Source: JAJDNH01 sp964552395
Lineage (GTDB): Bacteria; Acidobacteriota; Thermoanaerobaculia; Thermoanaerobaculales; Sulfomarinibacteraceae
Length of the DNA stretch: 64,000 bases
Assembly: GCA_964552395.1 (NCBI GenBank)
Contig: CAZKGM010000003.1
Coordinates: forward strand, 153,080 to 217,079
Direction: 5' to 3'
Positions within the stretch are counted from its first letter, which is position 1, and each line of letters opens with the position of its first letter. A program made the position numbers and the translations under genes. The notes under the pieces were generated by a model, which saw only the letters and a program-made list of their open reading frames with translations, was not told where the DNA came from and searched no databases. Positions 14,155-22,953 of this stretch are shown here, piece after piece.

Positions 14155-16896
14155 ATGAGCCGGCGTCACCTGCTCGTCGTCATCGCCGCCGTGCTGCTCG
14201 CGGCGACGGCCGCGGCCGGCGGCCAGCCGCCGGTGCGGTCGGTCAAGGTCGTCAGCGATAGCTTGATCGACCAGGCAAGAATCCAGAGAGTTCTGGGGCT
14301 GCAGGAGGGCCAACCCGTCGACCCCCGCCAGGTCCGAGAAGGCCTTCGCGCCCTGTTCGCCGGCGGCGACATCGAGTCGGCGCAGGTCGAGACGAACGAA
14401 GCCGACGGCGGCGTCGACGTCACCGTGCACCTGCGTGTGCGGCCGCTGATCGCCGATGTCACGGTTGAAGGCCCAGGCCTGCTGTGGAGAAGGCGGATCC
14501 GCAACTGGCTGCAGCTGCAGACCGGTGACTGGTTTTCCGCAGGCGCTCTCGACGCCTCCGTCCGCCGTGTCGTCCGCGAGCTCCACGAGCGAGCCTACAC
14601 CGTTGCTTCGGTCGAGCCATGGGTCGAGTACTCCGATCAGGCCAACAGTGTGCGCATCACCCTCGCCGTCGATCTCGGCGAGCCGCTCCGCCTGACGGCA
14701 GTGCAGCTGGCCGGGGTCGCCGACCAGGACGGCAAGCTCAGCGGCGCCGCTGCATCACTGCTCGGCGACAAGCTGACATCGACCGTCGAGGACAAGGTCC
14801 GGCGCCGGATCGAGGCCGCCCTGCGCGGGGCCGGGTACTGGGAGGCCGACGTGCTGCAGCTGTCGCGAGAACTGGCAGACGGCGGCGCGAGCCTCACTCT
14901 CCGGGTCAGTCCGGGACCGCAGTGGGAGATGCAGGTGGACGCCCCGCCGGACGACGACAAGCTGGCGCGGGAGGTTGTACCGGACCCGGCCGAGGGAGAG
15001 ATTCACCCCGCACAGACGACCGCCCTGCGCGAGCAGATCCGGGAGGCTCTCCAGCAACGAGGCTACCTCCTCGCCCGCGTCAATGTGGAAATGGAGAGCG
15101 GCAAGACCCTCCGTACCCTCCGTATCACGATCGACCCGTTCAACCGCAGGAGGATCACCGAGGTCTCCTTCCCCGGCGCCGCCTCGATCCCCATCAAAAA
15201 GCTGCGCCGCGCGGTCGCGGTGCGAGCCGGCAAGCTGGGGGGGTGGCGCGGTCGGATCGTGACGCGGTCGTCGCTCGATTCCGACCGCCAGGCTCTCCTG
15301 ACCCTGTACCAGCAGCAAGGCTACGCGGATGTTGGCGTCGAGCGCGCGGTGCTGCAGCCGATCGACGAGGACGGAGTTCGGGTCCTGTTCCCGATCACCG
15401 AAGGGACGCGATGGGTCGTCGAGGATCTGCGGCTTGAGGGCTTCCCCGCCGAGGTCGCGATCGCGGTCGAGGCCAGACCGCTTCCCCTCACCGACGGCGG
15501 CCCCTGGGACCCCGCCCGCGTCAAGACGACACGACGGCGGCTGGAAACTGTACTGGCCGACTCCGGCTACCCCGAGGGGCGGGTCACGGCCGACGTCGAC
15601 ACCTCCCAGCATGGCCGCGCCCGCGTCGTCTTGCGGGCGCAGCCGGGCCAGTTTGTGTCTATCTCGCGGGTCGTCATTGCCGGCCTTCACGACACCAAGG
15701 AGTCGGTGGTGCGGCGCATCCTGGAGCGTGCGGGCCTCCGCCCGGGCGCTCCGTACAGCCTCGAGTCGACCCTGACCGCACAGCGCAAGCTTTACGAGCT
15801 CGGGATCTTCCGCCGCGTCGAGATCCTCCCCGTGCCGGGGCAGGAACGCCGAGCCCGGCGGGGCATCGTGGTGCGCTGCGACGAGGGGCTGCAGCATTCC
15901 TACCTGGTAGGCGTCGGCTGGGACACGGTCAACGGCCCTCACGCCACCCTCGGCTGGTCGAATCTCAACGTTCTCGGCGGAGCCCACGCGTTCTCGTTCG
16001 AGACCAGGGTCTCGGGGCGCGAGACACGCTTCCAGGCGGGTCTCCGGGAGGCCTACATCCCCGGCATCGGCCTCCCCGGCTACGCCGCGCTGTACAGGAC
16101 CGAGGAGCAGTTCTCGGCCTACTCCCAGAAGCGGCGCGGCTTCTGGTTCGAGATCGGGAATCGGCGGTTGCGGCCTTTCCGCCCGTGGCTCCGGTACGAG
16201 TACCAGATCGTGGAGCCGAACGCGCCGCCGGAGATCCTTTCTGAGCTCGAGCGGCAGGACCAGAAGGTCCAGGAGGCGTCCCTGACGCCGACCGTTGAGT
16301 GGGACACCCGTAACGACCCATTCCTCCCCACCCAGGGGGCGCTGGCCTCGGTGAGCCTCAAGTACGCCTTCCCGTTGCTCAAGGCCAATGCCCGCTTCCT
16401 CAAGGCGGAGGGACGATTCTCGGTCTACGGCCACCTTCCCGGGGGCACGGGGGCTCTCGGGCTGCGCCTCAGCGCCACCAGGCCGGTTGCCACCGGAGGC
16501 CACCAGCCAGGCAACCTCAAGGTCCCGATCAACGAGCGGTTTTTCGCCGGTGGAGGCTTCAGCCACCGCGCGTTCCCCACCGATCGCCTCGGCATCCCCG
16601 GCCAGACCCTCGGCGCCAACGGCGATGCCATCGGCGGCAACGCTCTGGTACTTCTCAACGCCGAGTACCGCCGTACCATTCGCGGCCAGCTGTCCGCCGT
16701 CGTCTTTGTCGATGGCGGCAACGTCTGGGCCGAGCCGGGCCGCATCCGCTGGTCCGACATGCGCTGGGGAGTCGGCCTCGGCGTGCGCTACGACACTCCT
16801 GCCGGCCCGCTCCGCCTCGAGTACGGCCTCAAGGTCGACCGCAGGCCGGGTGAGTCGCACGGTGAGGTCTTCCTCTCCTTCGGCTCACCCTTTTAG
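14155..16896 (+). CDS. Omp85-family outer-membrane protein with POTRA domains (BamA/TamA type)
   Basis: A 913-residue protein with signal peptide (RRHLLVVIAAVLLAATAAAG). Residues about 25-575 hold successive POTRA-like units (VRSVKVVSDSLIDQARIQ, IADVTVEGPGLLWRRRI, RRITEVSFPGAASIPIKKL, ISRVVIAGLHDTKESVVRR). A 16-strand-barrel region follows from about 578 (WDTVNGPHATLGWSNLNVLG) and ends with Phe (SFGSPF), the usual outer-membrane sorting signal. The periplasmic part is long enough for about seven POTRAs, more than the five of E. coli BamA or three of TamA. Placement after tamB argues for a TamA role; BamA is the alternative. Confidence 0.88.
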   Translation: MSRRHLLVVIAAVLLAATAAAGGQPPVRSVKVVSDSLIDQARIQRVLGLQEGQPVDPRQVREGLRALFAGGDIESAQVETNEADGGVDVTVHLRVRPLIADVTVEGPGLLWRRRIRNWLQLQTGDWFSAGALDASVRRVVRELHERAYTVASVEPWVEYSDQANSVRITLAVDLGEPLRLTAVQLAGVADQDGKLSGAAASLLGDKLTSTVEDKVRRRIEAALRGAGYWEADVLQLSRELADGGASLTLRVSPGPQWEMQVDAPPDDDKLAREVVPDPAEGEIHPAQTTALREQIREALQQRGYLLARVNVEMESGKTLRTLRITIDPFNRRRITEVSFPGAASIPIKKLRRAVAVRAGKLGGWRGRIVTRSSLDSDRQALLTLYQQQGYADVGVERAVLQPIDEDGVRVLFPITEGTRWVVEDLRLEGFPAEVAIAVEARPLPLTDGGPWDPARVKTTRRRLETVLADSGYPEGRVTADVDTSQHGRARVVLRAQPGQFVSISRVVIAGLHDTKESVVRRILERAGLRPGAPYSLESTLTAQRKLYELGIFRRVEILPVPGQERRARRGIVVRCDEGLQHSYLVGVGWDTVNGPHATLGWSNLNVLGGAHAFSFETRVSGRETRFQAGLREAYIPGIGLPGYAALYRTEEQFSAYSQKRRGFWFEIGNRRLRPFRPWLRYEYQIVEPNAPPEILSELERQDQKVQEASLTPTVEWDTRNDPFLPTQGALASVSLKYAFPLLKANARFLKAEGRFSVYGHLPGGTGALGLRLSATRPVATGGHQPGNLKVPINERFFAGGGFSHRAFPTDRLGIPGQTLGANGDAIGGNALVLLNAEYRRTIRGQLSAVVFVDGGNVWAEPGRIRWSDMRWGVGLGVRYDTPAGPLRLEYGLKVDRRPGESHGEVFLSFGSPF

Positions 16897-17001
16897 AGGC
16901 CCGGCCGGAGGCCCCGATTCGGCTGCGATTCACGATACGGGCCCATCTGCGCGTTTTTCGCTTGTCGCATGTCTCCAACGTACCTGCAGGTACGCCTAAC
17001 A

Positions 17002-17150
17002 AGAAGGGAGGGGGCTCCCTCGCCTCTCGGAGGACCCGGGAGGCAGATCCGAGGGCAGCGGCCCCACGGGGCCGGCAGGACAGACTGAGGCTTGCCTCGA
17101 GACTGCACTCCTGTCCCCGAGGGGTGCGGCCGCAGGCCGCTGGTCTGCCT
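17002..17150. repeat. Composite dispersed element with complementary ends (copy 1)
   Basis: A 64-base left block (17002-17065, from AGAAGGGAGGGGG to GGCAGATCC...GCAGCGGCCCC) matches 55640-55703 at the same length. A right block (about 17117-17150) with hairpin GCGGCC-GCA-GGCCGC matches about 55970-56002. The end of the left block (GGCAGATCC...GCGGCC) and the right block (GGCCGCTGGTCTGCC) are roughly reverse complements, so the element could fold or be bounded by inverted ends. It lies in the 388-base spacer 16897-17284. Right after it, 17150-17210 carries a decayed piece of the family at 26507-26642. Confidence 0.65.
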
Positions 17151-17249
17151 GAGCCCAGATCGTCCATTCGCGATCCATTGAGGCCGGCGACACGCCAATC
17201 AGGCAGCGGTTCACTATCGCGAATACGACTGATGAGGCGCCACGGAGGC

Positions 17250-17278
17250 TCGACTCCACTACGGTGGTCCGCTACAGT
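17250..17278 (+). promoter_or_regulatory. Promoter placed for a leaderless subtilase mRNA
   Basis: TCGACT, 17 bases, TACAGT, then exactly six bases to the ATG at 17285. This is a fair sigma-70-type pair with ideal spacing, and no Shine-Dalgarno sequence precedes the ATG. Confidence 0.45.
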
Positions 17279-17284
17279 TCGGCC

Positions 17285-18859
17285 ATGGACTGGGGAGGGA
17301 GGTCCTCGGGTAGCCCGTCGCGGAGGCGGCGGGGGTTCCTCGTACTGCTGGTTGCGGCTGCCGCCGCATCCACAGGCGTTCGCGCGGCCTCGATCCGGGA
17401 GACACCAGTCGCGCCGGTGCACCCATGGGTGCTCGCCCACACCGGGGGCAAGCGCTCCGCCGACGTCCTGGTCGTGCTGCGGGACCGGGCGACACTCGAC
17501 GGCGTTCGCGCTCTCAGGAGCCGGCGCGCCCGCGGCCGGGCGGTGCATGATGCGTTGTGGGAAACGGCCCAGCGGAGCCAGGCGCCGCTGCGGCGCTGGC
17601 TGGCAGAGCGCGGTGTGCAGTTTCGACCGTTTTACATCGTGAACGCGCTCCTGGTTCGCGGTGACCGGCACCTGGTGGAGGAGCTCGCCCGGCGGCCGGA
17701 GGTCGCGCGCATCGAGGCGAATCCGGTGGTCCAAAACAACCTCCCAGTCACCGCCGCGAGCGACGACGGGAGCCTGGCCGCCGGCATCGAATGGGGTGTC
17801 GAGCGGATCAACGCCCCCTCGCTGTGGGCCATGGGGGTCACCGGTCAGGGGATCGTCGTCGGCGGGCAGGACACGGGAGTCGACTGGACACACCCCGCAC
17901 TCCGCAACGGCTACCGCGGCTGGGACGGCGCGACCGCCGACCACGATTACAACTGGCACGACGCGATTCACGACTCTGTGGGAAACCCGTGCGGGAACGA
18001 CTCCCCCGTCCCGTGCGACGATCAAGGACACGGTACCCACACCATGGGCACCGTCGTCGGCGACGACGGCGCAGGCAACCGGATCGGGGTAGCGCCGGGG
18101 GCAAGGTGGATTGCCTGCCGCAACATGGATCGGACAAACGGTACCCCGGCCCGCTACCTGGAGTGCATGGAGTTCTTCCTGGCGCCCTACCCGATTGGCG
18201 GAACACCGGCCGAAGGAGATCCTTCCTTGGCCCCCGACGTGACGAACAACTCGTGGTCGTGTCCGGCATCCGAGGGGTGCTCATGGGACACGCTCAAGGC
18301 CGGGGTAGAAGCGCTCCGCGCTGCTGGCATCATGGTGGTGGTCGCGGCCGGCAACGACGGCCCCGCGTGCGGCACGGTGAGCGAGCCTCCCGCCCTTTAC
18401 CAGGGGGCCTATACAGTGGGCGCCACCAACGACCAGGACGACCTCGCCTTGTTCTCCAGCCGTGGCCCCGCCTCCGTCAACCAGGATGACCCCGACCTGG
18501 TCAAACCCGACGTCGTGGCTCCTGGGGTGGCGGTGAGGTCGTGTATGCCCGGCGGGCTGTACGCGACCTGGAACGGTACCAGCATGGCAGCCCCCCACGT
18601 AGCCGGCGCGGTGGCCCTCCTGTGGTCGGCGTTACCCGCCCTGCGTCACAACGTCGATGCCACCGAGACACTACTCGACGTCAGCGCCCGCGCCCTCCCC
18701 ACCATCGTCGAAGGTTGTGGCGGCAACTACGCGACCGGTCCCAACAACTCCTGGGGCTGGGGTCTCGTCGATGTTGCCGCAGCGTTCGCCCGCGGTTCCT
18801 CCCCCAACCTTCCGCGGGTCCCCCGCCGGGCCTCCGGCCGCGCCCTTCCGAGCCGTTAG
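17285..18859 (+). CDS. Secreted subtilisin-like serine protease (S8 family)
   Basis: A 524-residue protease with an arginine-rich signal peptide and hydrophobic core (FLVLLVAAAAAS). A propeptide-like segment extends to about residue 140, where an I9-type strand (RPEVARIEANPVV) is visible. The catalytic triad is Asp196 (GGQDTGVDWTHP), His249 (DDQGHGTHTMG) and Ser433 (WNGTSMAAPHVAGA), with the oxyanion Asn in VVVAAGNDGP. The catalytic part resembles bacillopeptidase F-like subtilases. The C terminus after about 500 is short and basic, without a repeat or sorting domain. The ATG at 17285 is preferred over a GTG at 17264 because it fits the promoter spacing. Confidence 0.9.
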   Translation: MDWGGRSSGSPSRRRRGFLVLLVAAAAASTGVRAASIRETPVAPVHPWVLAHTGGKRSADVLVVLRDRATLDGVRALRSRRARGRAVHDALWETAQRSQAPLRRWLAERGVQFRPFYIVNALLVRGDRHLVEELARRPEVARIEANPVVQNNLPVTAASDDGSLAAGIEWGVERINAPSLWAMGVTGQGIVVGGQDTGVDWTHPALRNGYRGWDGATADHDYNWHDAIHDSVGNPCGNDSPVPCDDQGHGTHTMGTVVGDDGAGNRIGVAPGARWIACRNMDRTNGTPARYLECMEFFLAPYPIGGTPAEGDPSLAPDVTNNSWSCPASEGCSWDTLKAGVEALRAAGIMVVVAAGNDGPACGTVSEPPALYQGAYTVGATNDQDDLALFSSRGPASVNQDDPDLVKPDVVAPGVAVRSCMPGGLYATWNGTSMAAPHVAGAVALLWSALPALRHNVDATETLLDVSARALPTIVEGCGGNYATGPNNSWGWGLVDVAAAFARGSSPNLPRVPRRASGRALPSR

Positions 18860-19061
18860 CCCGTACGGTTCAGCGCCCCGGAGGTCCATGAGTCCGATAC
18901 TCTCGCTTGGCCCTCGGCAGCGTCATTCATGAAAACCAGTGCAACAACAGATCGTATGCCAAGCAGTTCCAGCACCTGCACCCGGCCGCTCGACGCGGCG
19001 GCCAATGGCACGCCCATCTCCTGCGTCTCCGATAGGGAGGGGGCGGTCCAATTGAAGGTAT

Positions 19062-19118
19062 GCGGAGGATAGCGAGACGCGAAGAGCACGACGAGAGGCT
19101 CGGCGCCGGATAGCCCAG
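19062..19118 (+). repeat. Partial copy of the MITE-like dispersed element
   Basis: The stretch beginning GTATGCGGAGGATAGCGAGA and continuing GCGAAGAGCACG matches 26580-26612 with only a few changes, mostly transitions. The inverted ends are not preserved. In the rest of the 545-base gap 18860-19404 I see only TATCCT at 19129-19134 followed by a weak 88-codon frame (19142-19408); I do not call either with confidence. Confidence 0.5.
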
Positions 19119-19141
19119 GGGCCTGAAGTATCCTAGAGAGA

Positions 19142-19408
19142 GTGCGGAAGGAAAACCCTGCCCCCGAGGAACGCCCGAGTACGGTGCATGAGGGGGGAAT
19201 CATGTCGAGGCCGGACGCTTTCTCCCCGCAGCAGAGGCAAGGACCGGACCGCCACCCCAAGAACACGTGCGCGATCGACCCCCAATGGGTACTCCTGGTC
19301 GGCTCCGCTCCGGCGCTGTTCGCGCACCGTTGCCGTCGGGAGTTCCGGGTGTTGCCCTGCCTGCTGCACCGGCAGGCGCCGTTGGCGCCGGGCGAGGGCC
19401 GGCGGTGA
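19142..19408 (+). CDS. Possible small ORF upstream of the DUF1295 gene
   Basis: GTG at 19142 lies seven bases after TATCCT, the spacing seen before likely leaderless genes here, and the frame ends in GTGA overlapping the start of the DUF1295 gene, which would allow coupled translation. The 88-residue product has no signal peptide, no recognised motif and an ordinary background composition. An internal ATG at 19202 is another start. Kept as a weak candidate only because of its position. Confidence 0.2.
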   Translation: MRKENPAPEERPSTVHEGGIMSRPDAFSPQQRQGPDRHPKNTCAIDPQWVLLVGSAPALFAHRCRREFRVLPCLLHRQAPLAPGEGRR

Positions 19409-20199
19409 ACGGCCACCTGGTGCTGATCGGCTGGGCGGCTCTTGTGGTCGCCTTCACCGGGCTGTGGTTTGTGCAGCGGCGGACCCGAGACGCCGGGGTG
19501 GTCGACGCCGGTTGGGCCGCCGGCATCGGCCTCCTCGCCATTCTCTACGCCGTCGCCGGTGGTGGCGAGCCCGCCCGCCGCGCACTCCTTGCCGTGATGG
19601 CTGGCGGGTGGTCGGTCCGGCTCACGCTCTACATCTTGTGCGACCGCGTGCTGCACGGCCCCGAGGACGGCCGCTACCAGGAGCTGCGACGCTCCTGGCG
19701 CGACCGCTTCGAGACCCGGATTCTCCTCTTCTTCCAGGCCCAAGCCGCCCTCAGTGTGGCCTTCTCGCTGCCCGTCGCCGCCGCGATGGTGAGCACCCGT
19801 CCGCTCGGGCCGCTCGACGCCGCCGCGTTCGTGGTGTGGCTGATTGCGGTTGTCGGAGAGAGCGCCGCCGACAGCCAGCTCGCAGCCCATCGCCGAGACC
19901 CCTCGAACCGCGGCCGCACCTGCCGCCGAGGGCTATGGCGCTACTCCCGTCACCCGAACTATTTCTTCGAGTGGCTGCACTGGTGCGCCTATGCGGTGGC
20001 GGCAGTCGGCTCGCCGTGGTGGTGGATCGCGGCCGGGGCGCCGCTGGTCATGCTGGTGTTCATCCTGTTCATCACCGGAATCCCGCCGACCGAGGCGCGC
20101 GCCCTGGCGAGCCGCGGCGAGGACTACCGATGCTACCAGGAAGAGACGAGCGCCTTCGTACCGTGGTTCCCGCGCCGCGATCGGAGTGAGGGGCGATGA
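19405..20199 (+). CDS. DUF1295 membrane protein (steroid 5-alpha-reductase-like)
   Basis: A 264-residue integral membrane protein with about six or seven hydrophobic segments. RDAGVVDAGWAAGIG near the N terminus and RGLWRYSRHPNYFFEWLHWCAYA near residue 180 are the DUF1295 signature; the latter is the NADPH-binding C-terminal motif shared with steroid 5-alpha reductases and isoprenylcysteine methyltransferases. The substrate is unknown; lipids with a double bond are likely for the superfamily. The GTG at 19405 is chosen because the first membrane segment begins five residues later. It precedes an SDR-type gene on the same strand. Confidence 0.8.
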   Translation: MNGHLVLIGWAALVVAFTGLWFVQRRTRDAGVVDAGWAAGIGLLAILYAVAGGGEPARRALLAVMAGGWSVRLTLYILCDRVLHGPEDGRYQELRRSWRDRFETRILLFFQAQAALSVAFSLPVAAAMVSTRPLGPLDAAAFVVWLIAVVGESAADSQLAAHRRDPSNRGRTCRRGLWRYSRHPNYFFEWLHWCAYAVAAVGSPWWWIAAGAPLVMLVFILFITGIPPTEARALASRGEDYRCYQEETSAFVPWFPRRDRSEGR

Positions 20200-20287
20200 G
20201 CGGAGTCCTGCAGCTGCGAGCCCGAGCGACGAACGAGAGCTCTCTCGAGCCGGTCCGATTCTTGGCGCGCGGCACGGGAAACCTGTC

Positions 20288-21724
20288 ATGACCGGTGTGC
20301 GGAGCGTTCTCGTCACGGGCGCCACCGGCTATATCGGCGGCCGGGTGGTACCGCGACTGCTCGAGCAGGGGCACCGGGTGCGGGTGATGGTGCGCGACCC
20401 GCGGCGTATTGTCGGCCGCCCGTGGGCCGACCGAGTCGAGGTCGCAACCGGCTCGATCGAGGACCAGCAGGCTGTCCGCACGGCCTGTGGCGGAATGGAT
20501 GCCGCCTACTACCTGGTCCACTCGATGGACGCCGGCGCGGACTTCGCGGAGCGCGACCGGCGCGGGGCGCTGGCCTTCGTGGCGGCGGCCCGGGGACTCG
20601 CGCGCGTCATCTACCTCGGCGGCCTGGTGCCCGAGGTGGCCAAGCTGTCGCGTCATCTCGCGAGCCGTGCGGAGGTCGGAGCGATCCTCCGCGAGGGGCT
20701 GCCGACCGTCGAGCTGCGCGCCGGGCCGGTAATCGGTTCAGGCTCGGCGTCGTTCGAGATGGTTCGCTACCTGACCGAGCGGCTGCCCGCGATGATCGCG
20801 CCGCGCTGGATCCTGAACCCGGTGTCGCCGATCGCGGTCCGCGACGTGCTCGCCTACCTGGTGGCCGCCCTCGAGCGGGCAGAGCCCGGCATCTACGACG
20901 TCGGCGTCGCGCCGCTGACCTTCAAGGCCATGATGGAGCAGTTCGCGAGAGTGCGCGGGCTGAGACGGGTCATCGTGCCGGTGCCGGTGCTCGCGCCCGG
21001 CCTGGCCGCGCTCTGGGTCGGGCTGGTGACGCCGATTCCCAACCGCCTCGCGGTGCCTCTCATTGAGGGCGTTGTACACCCGGTGATCGCCGATACTCGG
21101 CGCGCGCGCGCCGCTTTCCCGGAGATCGAGCCGCTGCCGTACCGCCGGGCGGTCGAGCTCGCCCTCGAGCGCGTCGGGTCCCATGCCGTGACCACTCGAT
21201 GGTCCGGCGCCCTCGGTGCGGCGCGGGCCTACGAGCTCCATCAGGTCGAGGGCATGGTGCGAGAGGTGCGCACCCTGGTCACGCGGGCGGCACCCGAGCG
21301 GGTCTTCGCCACCTTCACCTCCCTCGGCGGTGAGCGCGGCTGGTTGGTCTGGCGCTGGGCGTGGACGTTGCGCGGGCTGCTCGACCGGCTGCTCGGCGGA
21401 ATTGGGCTACGTCGTGGCCGTCGCGATCCGTACGAGCTCCTGCCCGGGGACGCCCTCGACTTCTGGAGGGTCGAGGCGATCGAGCCGCCCCGGCTGCTGC
21501 GCCTGCGCGCCGAGATGAAGGTCCCGGGACAGGCCTGGCTGCAGTGGGAGGCGGTCCCCGAGGACGGCGGCTCGCGACTGGTCCAGACTGCCTTGTTCGC
21601 GCCGCGGGGGCTGCCAGGGGTCCTGTACTGGAAGCTGCTCTACCCTTTCCACAGGCTGATCTTCTCCGACCTGGCGAAGGGGGTCGTCCGCGCTGCAGAG
21701 CGGACGGGCAAGAGCACGAGCTGA
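20288..21724 (+). CDS. NAD(P)-binding SDR-type protein with C-terminal DUF2867/SRPBCC-like domain
   Basis: A 478-residue two-domain protein. Residues 1-290 form an atypical short-chain dehydrogenase/NmrA-like Rossmann domain (VLVTGATGYIGGRVVPRLLE, AYYLVHSM, YLGGLVPE, ELRAGPVIGSGSASFEMVRYL). The last 150 residues (REVRTLVTRAAPERVFATFTSLGGE...YELLPGDALDFWRVEAIEPP RLLRLRAEMKVPG in outline) match the DUF2867 domain found fused to such reductases. The ATG at 20288 starts directly before the Rossmann motif; a longer open frame upstream lacks family sequence. Function is unknown; a membrane-associated redox step with the neighbouring DUF1295 enzyme is only suggested by position. Confidence 0.82.
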   Translation: MTGVRSVLVTGATGYIGGRVVPRLLEQGHRVRVMVRDPRRIVGRPWADRVEVATGSIEDQQAVRTACGGMDAAYYLVHSMDAGADFAERDRRGALAFVAAARGLARVIYLGGLVPEVAKLSRHLASRAEVGAILREGLPTVELRAGPVIGSGSASFEMVRYLTERLPAMIAPRWILNPVSPIAVRDVLAYLVAALERAEPGIYDVGVAPLTFKAMMEQFARVRGLRRVIVPVPVLAPGLAALWVGLVTPIPNRLAVPLIEGVVHPVIADTRRARAAFPEIEPLPYRRAVELALERVGSHAVTTRWSGALGAARAYELHQVEGMVREVRTLVTRAAPERVFATFTSLGGERGWLVWRWAWTLRGLLDRLLGGIGLRRGRRDPYELLPGDALDFWRVEAIEPPRLLRLRAEMKVPGQAWLQWEAVPEDGGSRLVQTALFAPRGLPGVLYWKLLYPFHRLIFSDLAKGVVRAAERTGKSTS

Positions 21725-21966
21725 GACCCGCCTCGGAACCACGCCGATTCAAACCCATCAGGCCCCCCCCGCTCGTGTCCTGGAACCTCGGAGTGAGGTG
21801 CCGAGCCTGCGCAGGTGCAGCTCCGAGTCAACCAGCAAAGCTCATCAGAACCTCCGCCGCCACCAGCGCCTGACCGCCGATGCACGCCTGGCCGCCATCA
21901 CGATCGGGAAGCAGGCCAAGCTGCACTTCTCACCGTCACGCGGCCGCAACTGGCGTGGGACACAGG

Positions 21967-21995
21967 TTGTTGCCGCGAACGGGTCCGGCTACGAT
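21967..21995 (+). promoter_or_regulatory. Promoter placed for a leaderless antiporter mRNA
   Basis: TTGTTG, 17 bases, TACGAT, then six bases to the ATG at 22002; no Shine-Dalgarno sequence. The rest of the 277-base gap 21725-22001 shows nothing recognisable. Confidence 0.5.
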
Positions 21996-22001
21996 GCAGA
22001 C

Positions 22002-22952
22002 ATGAGCCCGCTGGCGCCGGGTTACGGCGTACTCCTGCTGGTGACCGGCATCGCAATGCTCGCCGTTGGGTCAAGCTGGCTGGTCGATGGGGCCTCTCGC
22101 CTCGCGCTCCGGCTCGGGGTCACGCCGATGGTCGTCGGCCTCACGGTCGTCGGCTTCGGCACCTCGATGCCGGAGTTCACGGTCAGTCTCCTGGCGTCTC
22201 TGCACGGAAAGGGCGGTCTCAGCCTCGGCAACGCCGTTGGCTCCAACATCATGAACCTGCTCCTGGTCCTCGGTCTCGCCGCGGTGGTCGCTCCGTTGCG
22301 GATCGGCAAGGGCCGCAGCACCCTTCGTCGAGATCTCGCCTTCGGGATCATCCCGGCCTTGATCCTGGTTGCGGCGGCGTGGAACGGCCGCCTGGGACGT
22401 GGCCCATCGTTGTTGCTGATCGCCGTTTTCGTGGTCTTCCTGATCCTCTGCATCCGCGGCGCCCAGGGCGATCGCGAAAAGGCCTCGGTTGAAACGCTGA
22501 GCGCCGGACGGCACCTCGCACTTACGGCGGTCGGGATCGCCGTCCTGGTCGGCGGTGCCGATCTCATGGTCCGCGGCGGCGTCAGCTTGGCCCACGCCCT
22601 GGGGGTCTCCGACGCGGTCATTGGGCTCACGCTGGTTGCCTTCGGCACATCCCTGCCGGAGCTCGCGACGTCCGTGACCGCCACTCTGAAAGGCCACTCC
22701 GACCTCTCGATTGGGAACGTGCTCGGCTCCAACGTGTTCAACCTCGGGCTGATCATCGGCACCGCGTTCGCGATCCGACCTTCGCCTGTCCCGACCTTCG
22801 TGGTCCGTCAGGACGTGCCGATCCTGGTCGTGCTGAGCCTCGTGGTCGGCTTCGGTGTCCTCAGGAGCGGCCGAATCACCCGTCGTGGGGGCATCGCCAT
22901 GCTCGCGATGTTAGCGGGCTACCTCGCGTTCCTCGTCATCCGTGGAGGCTGA
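22002..22952 (+). CDS. Calcium/sodium antiporter (CaCA family, YrbG-like)
   Basis: A 316-residue membrane protein made of two inverted halves. Each half carries the alpha-repeat ion site: GFGTSMPEFTVSLLASLHGKG with NAVGSNIMNLLLVLG in the first, and AFGTSLPELATSVTATLKGHS with NVLGSNVFNLGLIIG in the second. The GTS(M/L)PE glutamates bind Ca2+ in this family. About ten hydrophobic segments are visible, the expected number. It exchanges Ca2+ (or another cation) for Na+ across the inner membrane. The ATG at 22002 is the first residue before the first helix. The next gene starts one base after its stop. Confidence 0.9.
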   Translation: MSPLAPGYGVLLLVTGIAMLAVGSSWLVDGASRLALRLGVTPMVVGLTVVGFGTSMPEFTVSLLASLHGKGGLSLGNAVGSNIMNLLLVLGLAAVVAPLRIGKGRSTLRRDLAFGIIPALILVAAAWNGRLGRGPSLLLIAVFVVFLILCIRGAQGDREKASVETLSAGRHLALTAVGIAVLVGGADLMVRGGVSLAHALGVSDAVIGLTLVAFGTSLPELATSVTATLKGHSDLSIGNVLGSNVFNLGLIIGTAFAIRPSPVPTFVVRQDVPILVVLSLVVGFGVLRSGRITRRGGIAMLAMLAGYLAFLVIRGG

Positions 22953-22953
22953 A

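Noticed and set aside
14755..16860. Long minus-strand frame of 701 codons opposite the Omp85 gene
   Set aside because: Shadow frame of a GC-rich gene; the plus strand has signal peptide, POTRA and barrel features.
21725..22001. tRNA-like TTTGAATC segment near 21750
   Set aside because: No acceptor, D-arm or anticodon stem can be built around it.
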